DNA from: Bimastos eiseni
Taxonomy: Eukaryota; Annelida; Clitellata; Crassiclitellata; Lumbricidae
Assembly (NCBI GenBank): GCA_959347315.1
Contig: OY365810.1
Span: forward strand, 12,985,597 to 13,049,596
Direction: 5' to 3'
Length of the DNA stretch: 64,000 nt
The notes beneath the pieces were generated by a model that was given only the letters and a program-made list of their open reading frames with translations, made no database searches and was not told the origin of the DNA. Positions 54,840 to 64,000 of this stretch are shown piece after piece; the stretch's first letter is position 1; every line of letters starts with the position of its first letter. The translations under genes and the position numbers were made by a program.

Positions 54840-56342
54840 ATGGAACCTGAAATTCAACAGGAGCTTCGACGATTTGCAGAAACGACAACGCTTAAAGGCG
54901 TCGGTAGAACAGTCAGAGCTGAGCGGAGAATTGTTCGAGTGTTCTGGATTCTGGCTCTCGTCGCCTGTTCTGGCGTTCTTCTTTATCAGATCTCAGCGGT
55001 GGCCATAAGTTACTCGAAATACAGCGTCATTAGGAACTCTGGCGTCGAATTCAGAGAACCGCAATTTCCCGATGTTACAGTCTGCAGCCTCTTTCAGCTG
55101 TCCGACCTGAATGAGTTAAAAAAGTTTACAGCATATCTGCGAGACCTTGAAACCTTAAAACAACACGTCACGAAAGACTATGCGCCTTTTACTGACCTTC
55201 TTTGGGGGTATTTGCAGTCAATTTCTTCCTTCAACAGTTATACGGCATTGGTGTCTGGACCACCAAACTCGACAGAGAATATGTTACTTCAGTGTTTGTC
55301 GTATAGATGGGACTTCTATGGGCCTAGGAATTGTAACGATGAGTTTCAGCTTGTGGCCCCCCTGCAGTGGTGCCAGACCATTCGTAGAGGTGTTGAGTCA
55401 CCACCAGCAGCGATCAGCCTCGTCCTTTTCATCAACGCTCTCAAGACGGACGTCTTCGATAGCTTCAGCCCGTGGATCCGTTTCTCTCGTACTACAGGCG
55501 TTAACGTCATGGTTCACAGCAGGGGTACGATTCCAAATCCATTGACGGCAATCGCCGTTTCGCCTGGAACAGAGACGACCATCTTTCTGGAGCAGAGAGA
55601 TTCAACTCGTCTGCCGTATCCTTACGGAAATTGTACCGATGATCAGAATCTCGATCCGGAAAAACCCGAAACACCCATCTACAACGTCGATTCTTGTCTA
55701 GCCCTGTGTCGTCAGCGTCAGGTTATTGAGAAATGCAGCTGCATAGATCCTCACACACCGTTCACCGCGGAAGAACTTCTTCTGGGAAATCACACGTTCT
55801 GCAACAATGTCACTGACTTGCTGAAATCAAGCACAGACATCGTCTCCGACGCAGTAAACCGAAGACTTGATCAGGTCACCTGCATGTGGACCTTCGTTGC
55901 CGATGAAGATAGATGTGACTGTCGACCCCCTTGCTTTGAGACTACATATGAAATGACGGCGTCGACATTATCCAACTGGCCGCAGCTGATCAAACAGCTG
56001 AGCTTCTACGAACAGTTCCTTCGAAACCGATCCGAGTTCTCAGTCTACGAGGAAATTTTTCAAGCAAAGGCTTCAGGAAATCTGAGTCCCGACGAGATTC
56101 TGGAACGACTTCGAGGAGTGAGGCTGATCCAAGAGAACCTTTTGCAGATCACCGTCAGGTTCGGCGAGAAGAATGTTCATGTCGTGACCGACGTACCTGC
56201 GATCACCTGGGAAACAATGGCTTCCAATTTAGGAGGGTCCTTCAATCTCTGGCTTGGCATCTCTGTGCCGACTGCAGCAGAAATCATTGAACTAATCTAT
56301 TCGATGATGATGATTTTGTGGCACCGCACAAACCGGGAGTGA
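54840..56342 (+). CDS. DEG/ENaC (ASC family) cation channel subunit, copy 6
   Basis: 500 residues from ATG 54840. Almost identical to copy 5 through TM2, with the same Lys-Gly, CDCRPPC signature and GIS filter. The cytoplasmic tail diverges: after WHR the frame reads TNRE and stops at 56342, because of small indels relative to copy 5's WHRKKPKVSQDESMDRK. The change falls at the end of the near-identical tract. The loss of about ten cytoplasmic residues should not affect the pore, so the gene is treated as intact, but the altered tail could change trafficking or modulation (inference). Confidence 0.9.
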   Translation: MEPEIQQELRRFAETTTLKGVGRTVRAERRIVRVFWILALVACSGVLLYQISAVAISYSKYSVIRNSGVEFREPQFPDVTVCSLFQLSDLNELKKFTAYLRDLETLKQHVTKDYAPFTDLLWGYLQSISSFNSYTALVSGPPNSTENMLLQCLSYRWDFYGPRNCNDEFQLVAPLQWCQTIRRGVESPPAAISLVLFINALKTDVFDSFSPWIRFSRTTGVNVMVHSRGTIPNPLTAIAVSPGTETTIFLEQRDSTRLPYPYGNCTDDQNLDPEKPETPIYNVDSCLALCRQRQVIEKCSCIDPHTPFTAEELLLGNHTFCNNVTDLLKSSTDIVSDAVNRRLDQVTCMWTFVADEDRCDCRPPCFETTYEMTASTLSNWPQLIKQLSFYEQFLRNRSEFSVYEEIFQAKASGNLSPDEILERLRGVRLIQENLLQITVRFGEKNVHVVTDVPAITWETMASNLGGSFNLWLGISVPTAAEIIELIYSMMMILWHRTNRE

Positions 56343-56660
56343 GTCAGCATCATGGGTCGGATATGACGACATAATGGCGACAACGGAAATGCAACACTTT
56401 CCATACGGTTCAGTTACTGGTTTGAAATATTCCAGTTGTGATCAAATTGGACTTGAAATTCGACATCTAGGGACAATTATGGCATTCGCTCCCACTTTCC
56501 TAACTTTTGTTGGTGTGATTACTGGATTTTTCAGCATCATAGTTATATTAGCTATATTACAATATAAATTTAACCTTGAACTTTAATGTTTTAACTCAAT
56601 AGTCTTATCCGTGACTCAATCATCGGGGGCATGGATATGTCAGTTGATGTGCAATATCGT
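56343..56660 (+). other. Downstream flank of copy 6
   Basis: Aligns with 40227-40544 at lower identity than the coding tract. Presumed 3' UTR. Confidence 0.5.
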
Positions 56661-56669
56661 ATAAGGATT

Positions 56670-56826
56670 GGACGACAACGACGACAACAACAACAGTTAT
56701 GATGATGATGTTGATAAAACTAATATTAATAACAATAATAATAATGAAGGTAATGATGAGGATAAAGATAATAATAATAATAATAGTAATATTAATAAAC
56801 ATAATTATTATTATATATATATATTA

Positions 56827-56860
<34 letters not shown>
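56670..56860. repeat. (GAC), (AAT) and (ATT)n simple repeats
   Basis: The (ATT)n at 56826-56858 abuts the 3' end of the minus-strand LINE copy that follows. Confidence 0.85.
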
Positions 56861-57690
56861 TCATTGGCATTGCCAACGGATCTGTCATCATGCTATCTGG
56901 GTCGCCGCTTGTCAGTGGACTGTAATCTTGACATGGTGCCCTGAAAAGCCACCGCATTGAAACGTTAGATCAATGCCGACAAGTTCTGAAAAAGGAAGTT
57001 TGTCTTTCGGGTGTCACCGGTAGTTGTCGAAAGTCGGCGTCCAGTCTCAGACAGAAAGACGAGGCCCTCACTATTGAGGGGACCGAAGGTTTCTATAGCG
57101 ATTGGAACAAAAGTGTATTTCTTCTCTAGCTCAGAATATTTTGTGTGTTTCCTTGTGGCTGCTATCTCCGCCGCTCCTCCAGCTGTGGAAGCTGTTTCGG
57201 GGATATAGGAAGCGGCCACTGTGTCTACCACCGTCGCGTCCCAAAGTAAGGTCCGCCCCCCACTCCACGGTATCAGGGTCTGCCCGTCCGGTCTCTTTCC
57301 ATCTAATCTGGAAAGACCTGACGGTTCCTTGACTGCTGGAATACCGGCTCTGTTGAGGCTGCGATGGATTAGGTCGTTGATATTACAGTGTCTTGCTTGA
57401 CGGCCAAAACCCAATGAACAGGACAGGCCATGTGCGCCTCTGGCAGAGACGAAGGCGCCGCATGCGCAGGTGTGCGGCTCACAGATGGCCACCCCTAAAC
57501 GTAGGCCGACCGCCACCCTCACGGTATCGTCCTCCAGTCTGAGAACGCGAGAAACGAGCGGGAGAGCGTATAGCCAGTCCGAGGCGTGTGGTGACTGCAA
57601 GGCCCTTAGTCTCGCCTGGTCGTAGGGATCCTGTAGCTTTTCTTCTAGTGCAGACAGAACCGCGTTTAACAGCGGTCTGTCAAAGTGGGC
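56861..57690 (-). mobile_element. LINE ORF2 C-terminal region, (ATT)n-tailed family, long open frame
   Basis: Open on the minus strand from about 57690 to 56965. Same domain order as 19235-20162: LQSPHASDWLYALPL, CEPHTCACG...HGLSC, DGKRPDGQTLIPW, LLWDATVVDTVAASYI, KKYTFVPIAIETFG, GRRLSTTTGD and LFQNLSALI. Less damaged than the 19-kb copy in the last third. It lies within the flank homologous between copies 5 and 6 but is absent at copy 5, so it inserted after that duplication or was lost there. Confidence 0.85.
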
Positions 57691-57699
57691 TTGTTTATG

Positions 57700-57842
57700 T
57701 TTATTTATATAATAATAATAATATAAATTATATAATTGAGAATAATAAATAAAGACACACATACACACGTATACGTGCATACATGCATACATATACAATA
57801 CATATACAATACATAAACATAATAATAAAAGTAATAGAAAAG

Positions 57843-57888
<46 letters not shown>

Positions 57889-58015
57889 TAGCAGTAGTAG
57901 GAGTAGTAGGCCTCTAGCAGTGGAGGGGATGTGGTAGTAGTGGTAGTAGGAGGTGGAGGAGTAGTAGCTGTAGAAGTAGTAATAATAGTAATAATTATAA
58001 TAATAATTTGATACA
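57700..58015. repeat. (AAT), (ACAT) and (GTA)n simple repeats
   Basis: Compound microsatellite corresponding to the expanded simple-repeat zone at 40545-40960. Confidence 0.85.
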
Positions 58016-58159
58016 GCGGTTTAACGCAATAGCGTTCAAAGGCTCTTTCGCCTCTTGTGAGACCGACGAGTGGGGCCATTCCAGACTACATTTTCTTATT
58101 CTGAGTAATATTCTAGTCCTTGAGGGATCATGTATACCTCGGGGCATAAAAAATAATAA

Positions 58160-58715
58160 TAATGATTATGCCATCGAGAAGGGACGAAGCCTCGTATGGG
58201 ACGTCATCATGACATACACGGTTGATTCATACTACCTACATGCGACGGCAGCTGAGGCAGGAACTGCAGTGGATACAACGGCCACGTTGGCTCAGCAAAA
58301 CCGAACCAGGTACACTACATTAGGGAGACAGGCTTGCATCCTTTAAAATATAATTCATCATACAAAACTCCTTCGCTGTTTGGACTTTGACAGTGCTAGT
58401 CCAAAGCCTGGAGAAAGGAGGAGAGCGACACCAAATCATCTTCGATATGGAACGGTGTCATTAAATAAATAAAAAAAATCAACACAAAAACTAAGTTGGT
58501 TAACTCAAGATAAGGAACATCAAATCTTATTGTACAAACAAATTCAAATTCTAGGATTAGATGCTGTAAGCCAAACGCTCAATCTATCCTTAAATAAAGG
58601 GCTATGAGAAAAACCGCATTTGCGCAATCAAACTACACTGAATCTGTCTAACCATGCTCTTAATACGGTTCGTAAGAAACCGATCTCGAGAGGTTTTCTT
58701 TTATACCCAAGATCA
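58160..58715 (+). mobile_element. LINE C-terminal fragment and 3' region, paired with 40961-41400
   Basis: The plus strand reads AIEKGRSLVWDVIMTYTVDS and stays open to QACIL. The non-coding part matches 41100-41380. Confidence 0.65.
58370..58483 (+). mobile_element. 114-bp insertion with target-site duplication
   Basis: Absent from the otherwise matching copy at 41120. Flanked by ACAAAACT (58362-58369) and ACAAAAACT (58484-58492). Ends in an A-rich AATAAAAAAAA-type tail, so it looks like a 5'-truncated retroinsertion. The body resembles the short repeats at 6685 and 61490. Confidence 0.7.
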
Positions 58716-59029
58716 ATAGAATGTACATTACACAGGTGGAAAAAGCACAGCATAAATTTATTAGATCAACTAAACTGAGAGGCTATTTTGGTGATGGCAA
58801 CCATCTGGTTCAAAATAAAACTGACAAAGGATTTACAGATCCAAGCACCCGGGTACTTGAGAGCGTAGATTCACCATTTGCAGCTCAGCAACTAATAATC
58901 CAAACATAAGGAATTACAGAAACCATCTTGCATGAACATCCACTAAAAACTAATCCATGATATTTTCAGAATCGCAATGAATCGCACTCAAAGACAATCT
59001 ATGACTATACTAAGAAATAATGAGGGCAT

Positions 59030-59295
59030 TCTATAATAAGTCAAATAGGCCTACCCTGATTGCAAGCGACCTTAACATGCTTACTCCCACGGCCTCTCCT
59101 TTAGCTGTTTTATTAAACTGCTCCCTCATTAATGGAATAGTTCCATATGTGTACAATAACCAAGGTTGTACCAATCTACAAACAGGAGAAAAAGACAACA
59201 TAGCTAATTACTGGTACCGACTGATCTCCATCCTACCTTACTTTTCAAAATTTTATGAAAAGCTTATTATTCGATCGACTATCCAATTATGTTAA
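59030..59295 (+). mobile_element. LINE reverse transcriptase fragment
   Basis: The plus-strand frame reads LAVLLNCSLINGIVPYVYNN, then TGEKDNIANYWYRLISILPY and FSKFYEKLI, the first reverse transcriptase motif of CR1/Jockey-like LINEs. Truncated on both sides. Confidence 0.75.
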
Positions 59296-59299
59296 AAAG

Positions 59300-60480
59300 A
59301 CACCTATGCAAGATTTTTAAATTTAAGTTACAAAGTCTTATTTTTAAGCTGGAATTCAACTGAATTAGTGTGCCTATACAGCATTTAAATCTGTATTTAG
59401 CGACTTCACATTTTTGGCAGATAGACGCACGCCAAATATTTAGAATGCTTGCGTGTTTTACTATTATCACATTCAGGCTTGCGCATGTGGCTGCGTAGTC
59501 AATGGTCGTGCAAAGTACATAAACGTGTTCAGACAGTATAGTGTCTTCTGCGCATATCACAGCATAACATACCGGTATCCCACAAAAATATCCGAAAGAA
59601 ATTACATCAGACTTCCCTAGTGCCTTGCAAACTAGATCACAAAAAGACCGCATCCTGGAAATGCCATGAAGTAACTTTCTCAGAATATATTCACACCAAA
59701 AATAATCCGATTAGGTGAAGTTGTCTATTCAACCTACACTACTGGCTTGCACACTGGATAATTATTTATTATGCTGAATGTCTGTGATAGACTATTATAC
59801 ATAACGCAGACCAACTCTTTTAAGATCAAGTCGACAAATAGCCCGACAAGACAGAGAAGTGGAGCCTTCGCTTTCAGATATAGGCCTTTAGGTCTAAACC
59901 TATGCATGGGCATGTAGACCCTTGAACAAGTGAGCTCAATGGTGAGTTACTCATGCTACATATTATTCATGACTCAACCGTTTCTGTTTATTCAATAGAG
60001 AGCACTAGGGTTGGTTTGTATGCATGTTTTTCATATACAAATACACAATACATATCCTATGCGTAAGTTGTAAGTTCAATTGCATGTGTTCATTCTTACA
60101 GCACCTTTTCAAGAAAACTCATCAAGGGTAATGGTTGGCTAATCGCAAGCTCCAAACTTTTTTAAAGCCATGTGTATAGGTCACTAGGTCACGATGTCCA
60201 CGAGCGTTGCTTCAAGTAAGAGAGGTTGTCTGTAGAGCAATCAGTAATGTACTACATGTACCTCTGCCAGATTGTCATAGGCGACAGAGTAGCTGTTAAG
60301 GTAGGTGTGGTTCAGGTCCATAGCTTGAAGGTCTAGGTCTCTAGAATAAGATTAGTTGGAAGAGGAACTTCTTGATTGTGCAAAGCTACAACCGAATAGA
60401 AGCCTAGCTCTTCAACTGTTGTCAAAACAGAAAAACAGAAACAAGAAGATGAAGCTTGATTTCATGGAACATGTTCAAGA
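59300..60480. other. No recognisable gene
   Basis: Short ORFs only (for example 59279-59653 minus); no motif recognised. Confidence 0.45.
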
Positions 60481-60489
60481 ATGAAGGAC

Positions 60490-60534
60490 ATATCCCGGAA
60501 TGAGGGTAATAATATTACCTTCATTCCGGGATAT
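60490..60534. repeat. 45-nt near-perfect palindrome
   Basis: ATATCCCGGAATGAGGGTAAT pairs with the mirrored ATTACCTTCATTCCGGGATAT with one mismatch, centred on AATATT-like sequence. It could form a cruciform or transcript hairpin. Confidence 0.85.
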
Positions 60535-60597
60535 ATTATACATAAATATGGATGCAGGTTAGTTGCGCTGAAGCCGACCGAGGACTGTTTGTGTGTA

Positions 60598-60787
60598 TGC
60601 ATTATTAATACATATTATTAATACATATTATTAATACATATTATTAATACATATTATTAATACATATTATTAATACATATTATTAATACATATTATTAAT
60701 GCATATTATTAATACATATTATTAATACATATTATTAATGCATATTATTAGTACATATTATTAATACATATTATTAAATACATATTA
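60598..60787. repeat. 13-bp minisatellite (ACATATTATTAAT)n
   Basis: About 14 near-perfect units with occasional G or A changes. Confidence 0.95.
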
Positions 60788-60799
60788 AACTTGCTGCCG

Positions 60800-62520
60800 C
60801 CATAAAGACCAAAACTTCCATCAGCAACTGTTGTTCGTCACGACACATCCTGATCCTTTGACGACATGTGAGTGTTGCGTGGGGAACCGAGCGTGACACG
60901 TTATGTTTTGTGATGGTTTTGCTTGACCGGTCAAGGAGAACACGATGAAAGCCGCGTGCAATATAGATACGCCACAAGCATGCAAGTCTGAGTTTCCGCC
61001 ACCATTTATGCAAAGCAAGCGTCGAGAGGGAGAGAGAGTTAGTCAGAGAGATTGGGTCTCTGCTTGTAATATACATAAGCGGTTGGGTATAAAGAAGAAG
61101 AATTTGAAATGAACCAGCGTGACGGAAATGCCCACACGCTTTAGGATCCGAGATTATTGGTAGCCTTAGAACTGAGTCATTCTTGTTTAATGGGTTACGT
61201 TCAGTTATGGCCTTTGTTGCAATTGGCTTCAGATCACGTACAAGCCTCGCCTTTGGCAACACGAAATGAAATCACTATTCTGCAACATCAGTATTGGCAG
61301 TTACCCAGAGTGGATTTTTAAAAAGAAAACCTCGTCGATTAACGTGGTAAGGTATTTCCTTGCAACTGACAAGATTAGCTATTTCTCAGACCTTTCAAAG
61401 TGCCATATATTTATCTATGTAAACATGTGTGGCTGCGAGTTAGTTAAGCGGTACAAAAATTTGGGGGCTGTTGTGCGTAATGATCCTAGCCGTGGTAGTG
61501 CCAGTCCTAAGGCTAGAGAAAGGAAGATGTTCTAAAGTCGATTAATCGTCTTAGTTTGACAGCGGGTCGTTCAACAGCAACTAACACGTGGCAAAATTAT
61601 GGGTCTTGCCACATCTTGTCATCAATAATTATCATATCTGCACAAATAAAAGCATTTGTATGTAGTCATAGTCGACGCTACTTAAGTGCATTTATATAAC
61701 GGATAAGTGCATAATTCCTTCATGTGCATAAAAGCAGGTCACAGTGGATATTCCCTTTTTAATGTATTATATTTCAATTGATGACAACTTCGGATATGTA
61801 CATACATGTAATTGGGTTAAGAACATATCGACTACTTGCTCACTGTGCATTGTTCTCTGTGTTCAAAATCAACATTGCTTAACTGCATGGTCATCTATTA
61901 TAGCATTCCGGATGCCTAGACAATTCGCCCGTAGATAGGAAACGACTCTGGTTGTCCTGTGGTCTTTCTCAGCTGCACTATGTTAGCCGGTGATGTGACA
62001 TTCCGGAGTGTGCAAACAGTGTCATGAACATTCCAGTTGCATGCCAAGGATAGTATGGTCACACCATTCATGTACCTTGCTTAACAACTGGATTTAGTTG
62101 GAAAATCGCTAAATGATTTGGCGCATGTGTAAGACTTTGACGATATCGGATCGAATAGAGCCTATTACATAAGTGCCTAAATGGCTGGAAAATAAGATTT
62201 AGCTTAATAAAATAAATGAATGCATGCATGGTTACTGAAGGCATCATAATGTTAATTAATACATCTATCCAAATTTGCACAGTAGGGCTACATGCAACTT
62301 CTGTTATGTGCATGACCAGGTCAATTGCATCGTTACAAGGCAGGCCAGAGGCAACGCACAAAAGCTGTGAAGACTGTAATAGCATAAGATTTCATGATGC
62401 AAAAAATAGCCTATATATACCCCGATAGCAGACAAATATGCGTTTCAAATTGGGTTGTTCATGTACTTGTTATCATCACAGAGCACGTTTGCATCACAGA
62501 GCACGTAGAACACGTTTGAT
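60800..62520. other. No recognisable gene
   Basis: A 162-codon minus-strand frame at 60774-61262 and smaller ones show no recognisable motif and begin or end in repeats. A short dispersed repeat fragment is at 61490-61530. Confidence 0.4.
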
Positions 62521-62529
62521 GGTTATTTA

Positions 62530-62568
62530 ACAATTTGCAAGGAAAAAATTTTCATCCTTGCAAATTGT
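62530..62568. repeat. 14-bp perfect hairpin
   Basis: ACAATTTGCAAGGA and TCCTTGCAAATTGT around an 11-nt loop. Stem too short for an animal microRNA precursor. Confidence 0.8.
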
Positions 62569-62592
62569 TTTGAAACGATGCTCTATTGACTA

Positions 62593-62715
62593 GGCTACTA
62601 GTTCACTCGACTTCCTGCAGAATATACCATATTGTTTTATTGGCTAATAGTTCACTCGACTTCCTGCAGAATATACCATATTGTTTTATTGGCTGATGGT
62701 TCACTCGACTTCATC
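62593..62715. repeat. 49-bp tandem duplication, about 2.5 units
   Basis: GTTCACTCGACTTCCTGCAG recurs at 62601 and, shifted by 49 bp, at 62650; a third partial unit starts at 62699. Confidence 0.92.
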
Positions 62716-62719
62716 TGGA

Positions 62720-64000
62720 ATGTTTTAGGATGTTAATTGATGAGCCTTTTCTTTGTGCTTCCAAACTCGTCGTGATCTTGAATAGTAAATCTAGTTTCAT
62801 TAATGACAGTTAAAGCACTTTGGCAGTTTGTATATTTGACATTATTAGGCCTATGTTTCAACAGCCTTAAGCAATAAAGTCATATTGCTGTAGACCTAAC
62901 GTTTGAGTTGTTTCTCAATAAGGAGCTCACATTTCACTGTTTGCTAATTGTTGCAACATGTTCGTTAGTAGGCCTAATGATTTTTAACATCGTATCGGCA
63001 AGCATCTGAGTAGGTATCTCGAAGGGGCGCTATATAAATGTTCGAGTACATTGCATTACATTACATATGCGAGGCATGGTTGATTACCTATTACCATTAT
63101 GCTTTGTTGCTCAACAGATGGAGAGCAGTCGTTCCAGATCCGGTATCAGTCTCTTCTATTCGCTAGTTCCTGTTTTACTGCTGATGGGCGCTACAGCAAC
63201 TGGCAAGTGGTTCCAGATAAATCTTTCATTTTAACACGTCTCTCTCTCTCTCTAATCTATCTAACAGTGTTCATGTTCAAGCAAATTGGGCTATAATTTT
63301 TCAACAGGCCTTCAAGTGGTGATTGTGCTGCCAGTTGCTGCACGTGGTTCGTCACAAAGGTTATCCTAAGCAAGAGGCCTGCAGTTACTTTCGACATGTG
63401 GTGTTCCAGTAGGATCCTCCGAATTGCCCAATCGGACCACGTGAACAAAATCGCGATCATTTGAAACAGCGATGACACAGGTCTCCGTACTCTCCGAAAA
63501 CGCTATCAAAACACTGCCAACACTGAAAGCTTCTCTTCCGGAATGTTACGGGCTCTCGTGAAGATGATGACCATCGAAGAATCCGTTGAACCGCCGCGAT
63601 TAGATCTAAGTCCCCGATTCAATCAATCAGTATCTTATTCAGTAATGCAGCATAGATCATGATACAAATATTTCGAGTAATCAGAGACAGTAGCCTACTG
63701 TTGCCGATCACCAAGGGAGAGCTTGAGATTGGATAAATCACGTGGTCCATCTAAGACGGCTAAGTCGTGAAGAATGATGATCTTTCAAAAGTGAACTTTA
63801 GTTTATCCCTCAGGACCCAGGAGAGAACACCGTGGCGTCGCTCTGTGGATGCTGCTACGGTCAATCAGTCGAGCTCGCAATTATGATCTTCTTGCAGTAT
63901 TTACTAATTTGTAACTCATTTGTCTGTGCCAACTCGATGTATCATCCTATGTTTGCTAAATTTCAGGATCTCAATCGATTTCTACGGTCGGCTATGATCT
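62720..64000. other. No recognisable gene
   Basis: Contains a GCGCTATATAAATG motif near 63026 followed by an ATTACATTACAT run, reminiscent of the 3' ends of some dispersed elements, but not assignable. No supported ORF. Confidence 0.4.

Larger units (their letters stand above)
52279..56328. repeat. Near-identical duplicated tract, unit B
   Basis: Partner of 36133-40182. Left junction: AACCTGACGATAG follows unrelated sequence here, versus the truncated gene 4 in unit A. Confidence 0.92.

Noticed and set aside
62530..62568. microRNA precursor
   Set aside because: The stem is only 14 bp, shorter than an animal pre-miRNA, with no extension on either side.

Overview
This window is animal nuclear DNA. 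It has intronless membrane-protein genes, many decayed transposons, tri- and tetranucleotide microsatellites and minisatellites, and long AT-rich stretches with no long open frames. The repeat load, the lineage-specific ion-channel expansion and a Polinton/Maverick element suggest a marine invertebrate. The phylum cannot be fixed from sequence alone.

The main gene content is a local array of DEG/ENaC (amiloride-sensitive sodium channel, ASC) genes. Each has a single coding exon of about 500-520 codons. Five copies are open end to end: 465-2024 (-), 7140-8696 (+), 28527-30086 (+), 38694-40226 (+) and 54840-56342 (+). One copy is a pseudogene with a nonsense codon and a lost 3' end (34727-36132). 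A seventh survives only as a 3' fragment split by a Polinton (41435-41701 plus 48038-48137). All copies with an N terminus carry Lys-Gly where most family members have the His-Gly gating motif, and all complete copies carry a Gly-Ile-Ser selectivity filter. The copies were duplicated as DNA, because several kilobases of upstream and downstream flank are homologous between them. Copies 1 and 2 are arms of a large inverted duplication around a LINE-bearing spacer. Copies 5 and 6 sit in a ~4.05-kb tract that is nearly identical at a constant offset of 16146 bp, which indicates a very recent duplication or gene conversion.

Between the channel genes lie mobile elements: (a) about ten fragments of one non-LTR retrotransposon family with (ATT)n tails (12.1-12.9, 16.8-20.3, 41.0, 56.9-57.7, 58.2 kb); (b) other LINE remnants at 3.65-4.57, 14.1-14.7, 49.3-51.4 and 59.0-59.3 kb; (c) a decayed 6.2-kb Polinton at 41707-47928 with ~183-bp inverted terminal repeats and remnants of polymerase B, an adenain-like protease, a fibre-like protein and an integrase C terminus with chromodomain; (d) a hAT-like non-autonomous element shared by three copies, with an empty site in a fourth; (e) a Tc1/mariner-type transposase relic; (f) a tRNA-derived SINE; (g) a U2 snRNA-like 5' end with a TATA box at -28 but without the branch-point recognition sequence.

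The stretches 10.1-11.9, 13.4-14.1, 15.3-16.7, 22.3-23.3 and 59.3-64.0 kb contain only short repeats or nothing recognisable.
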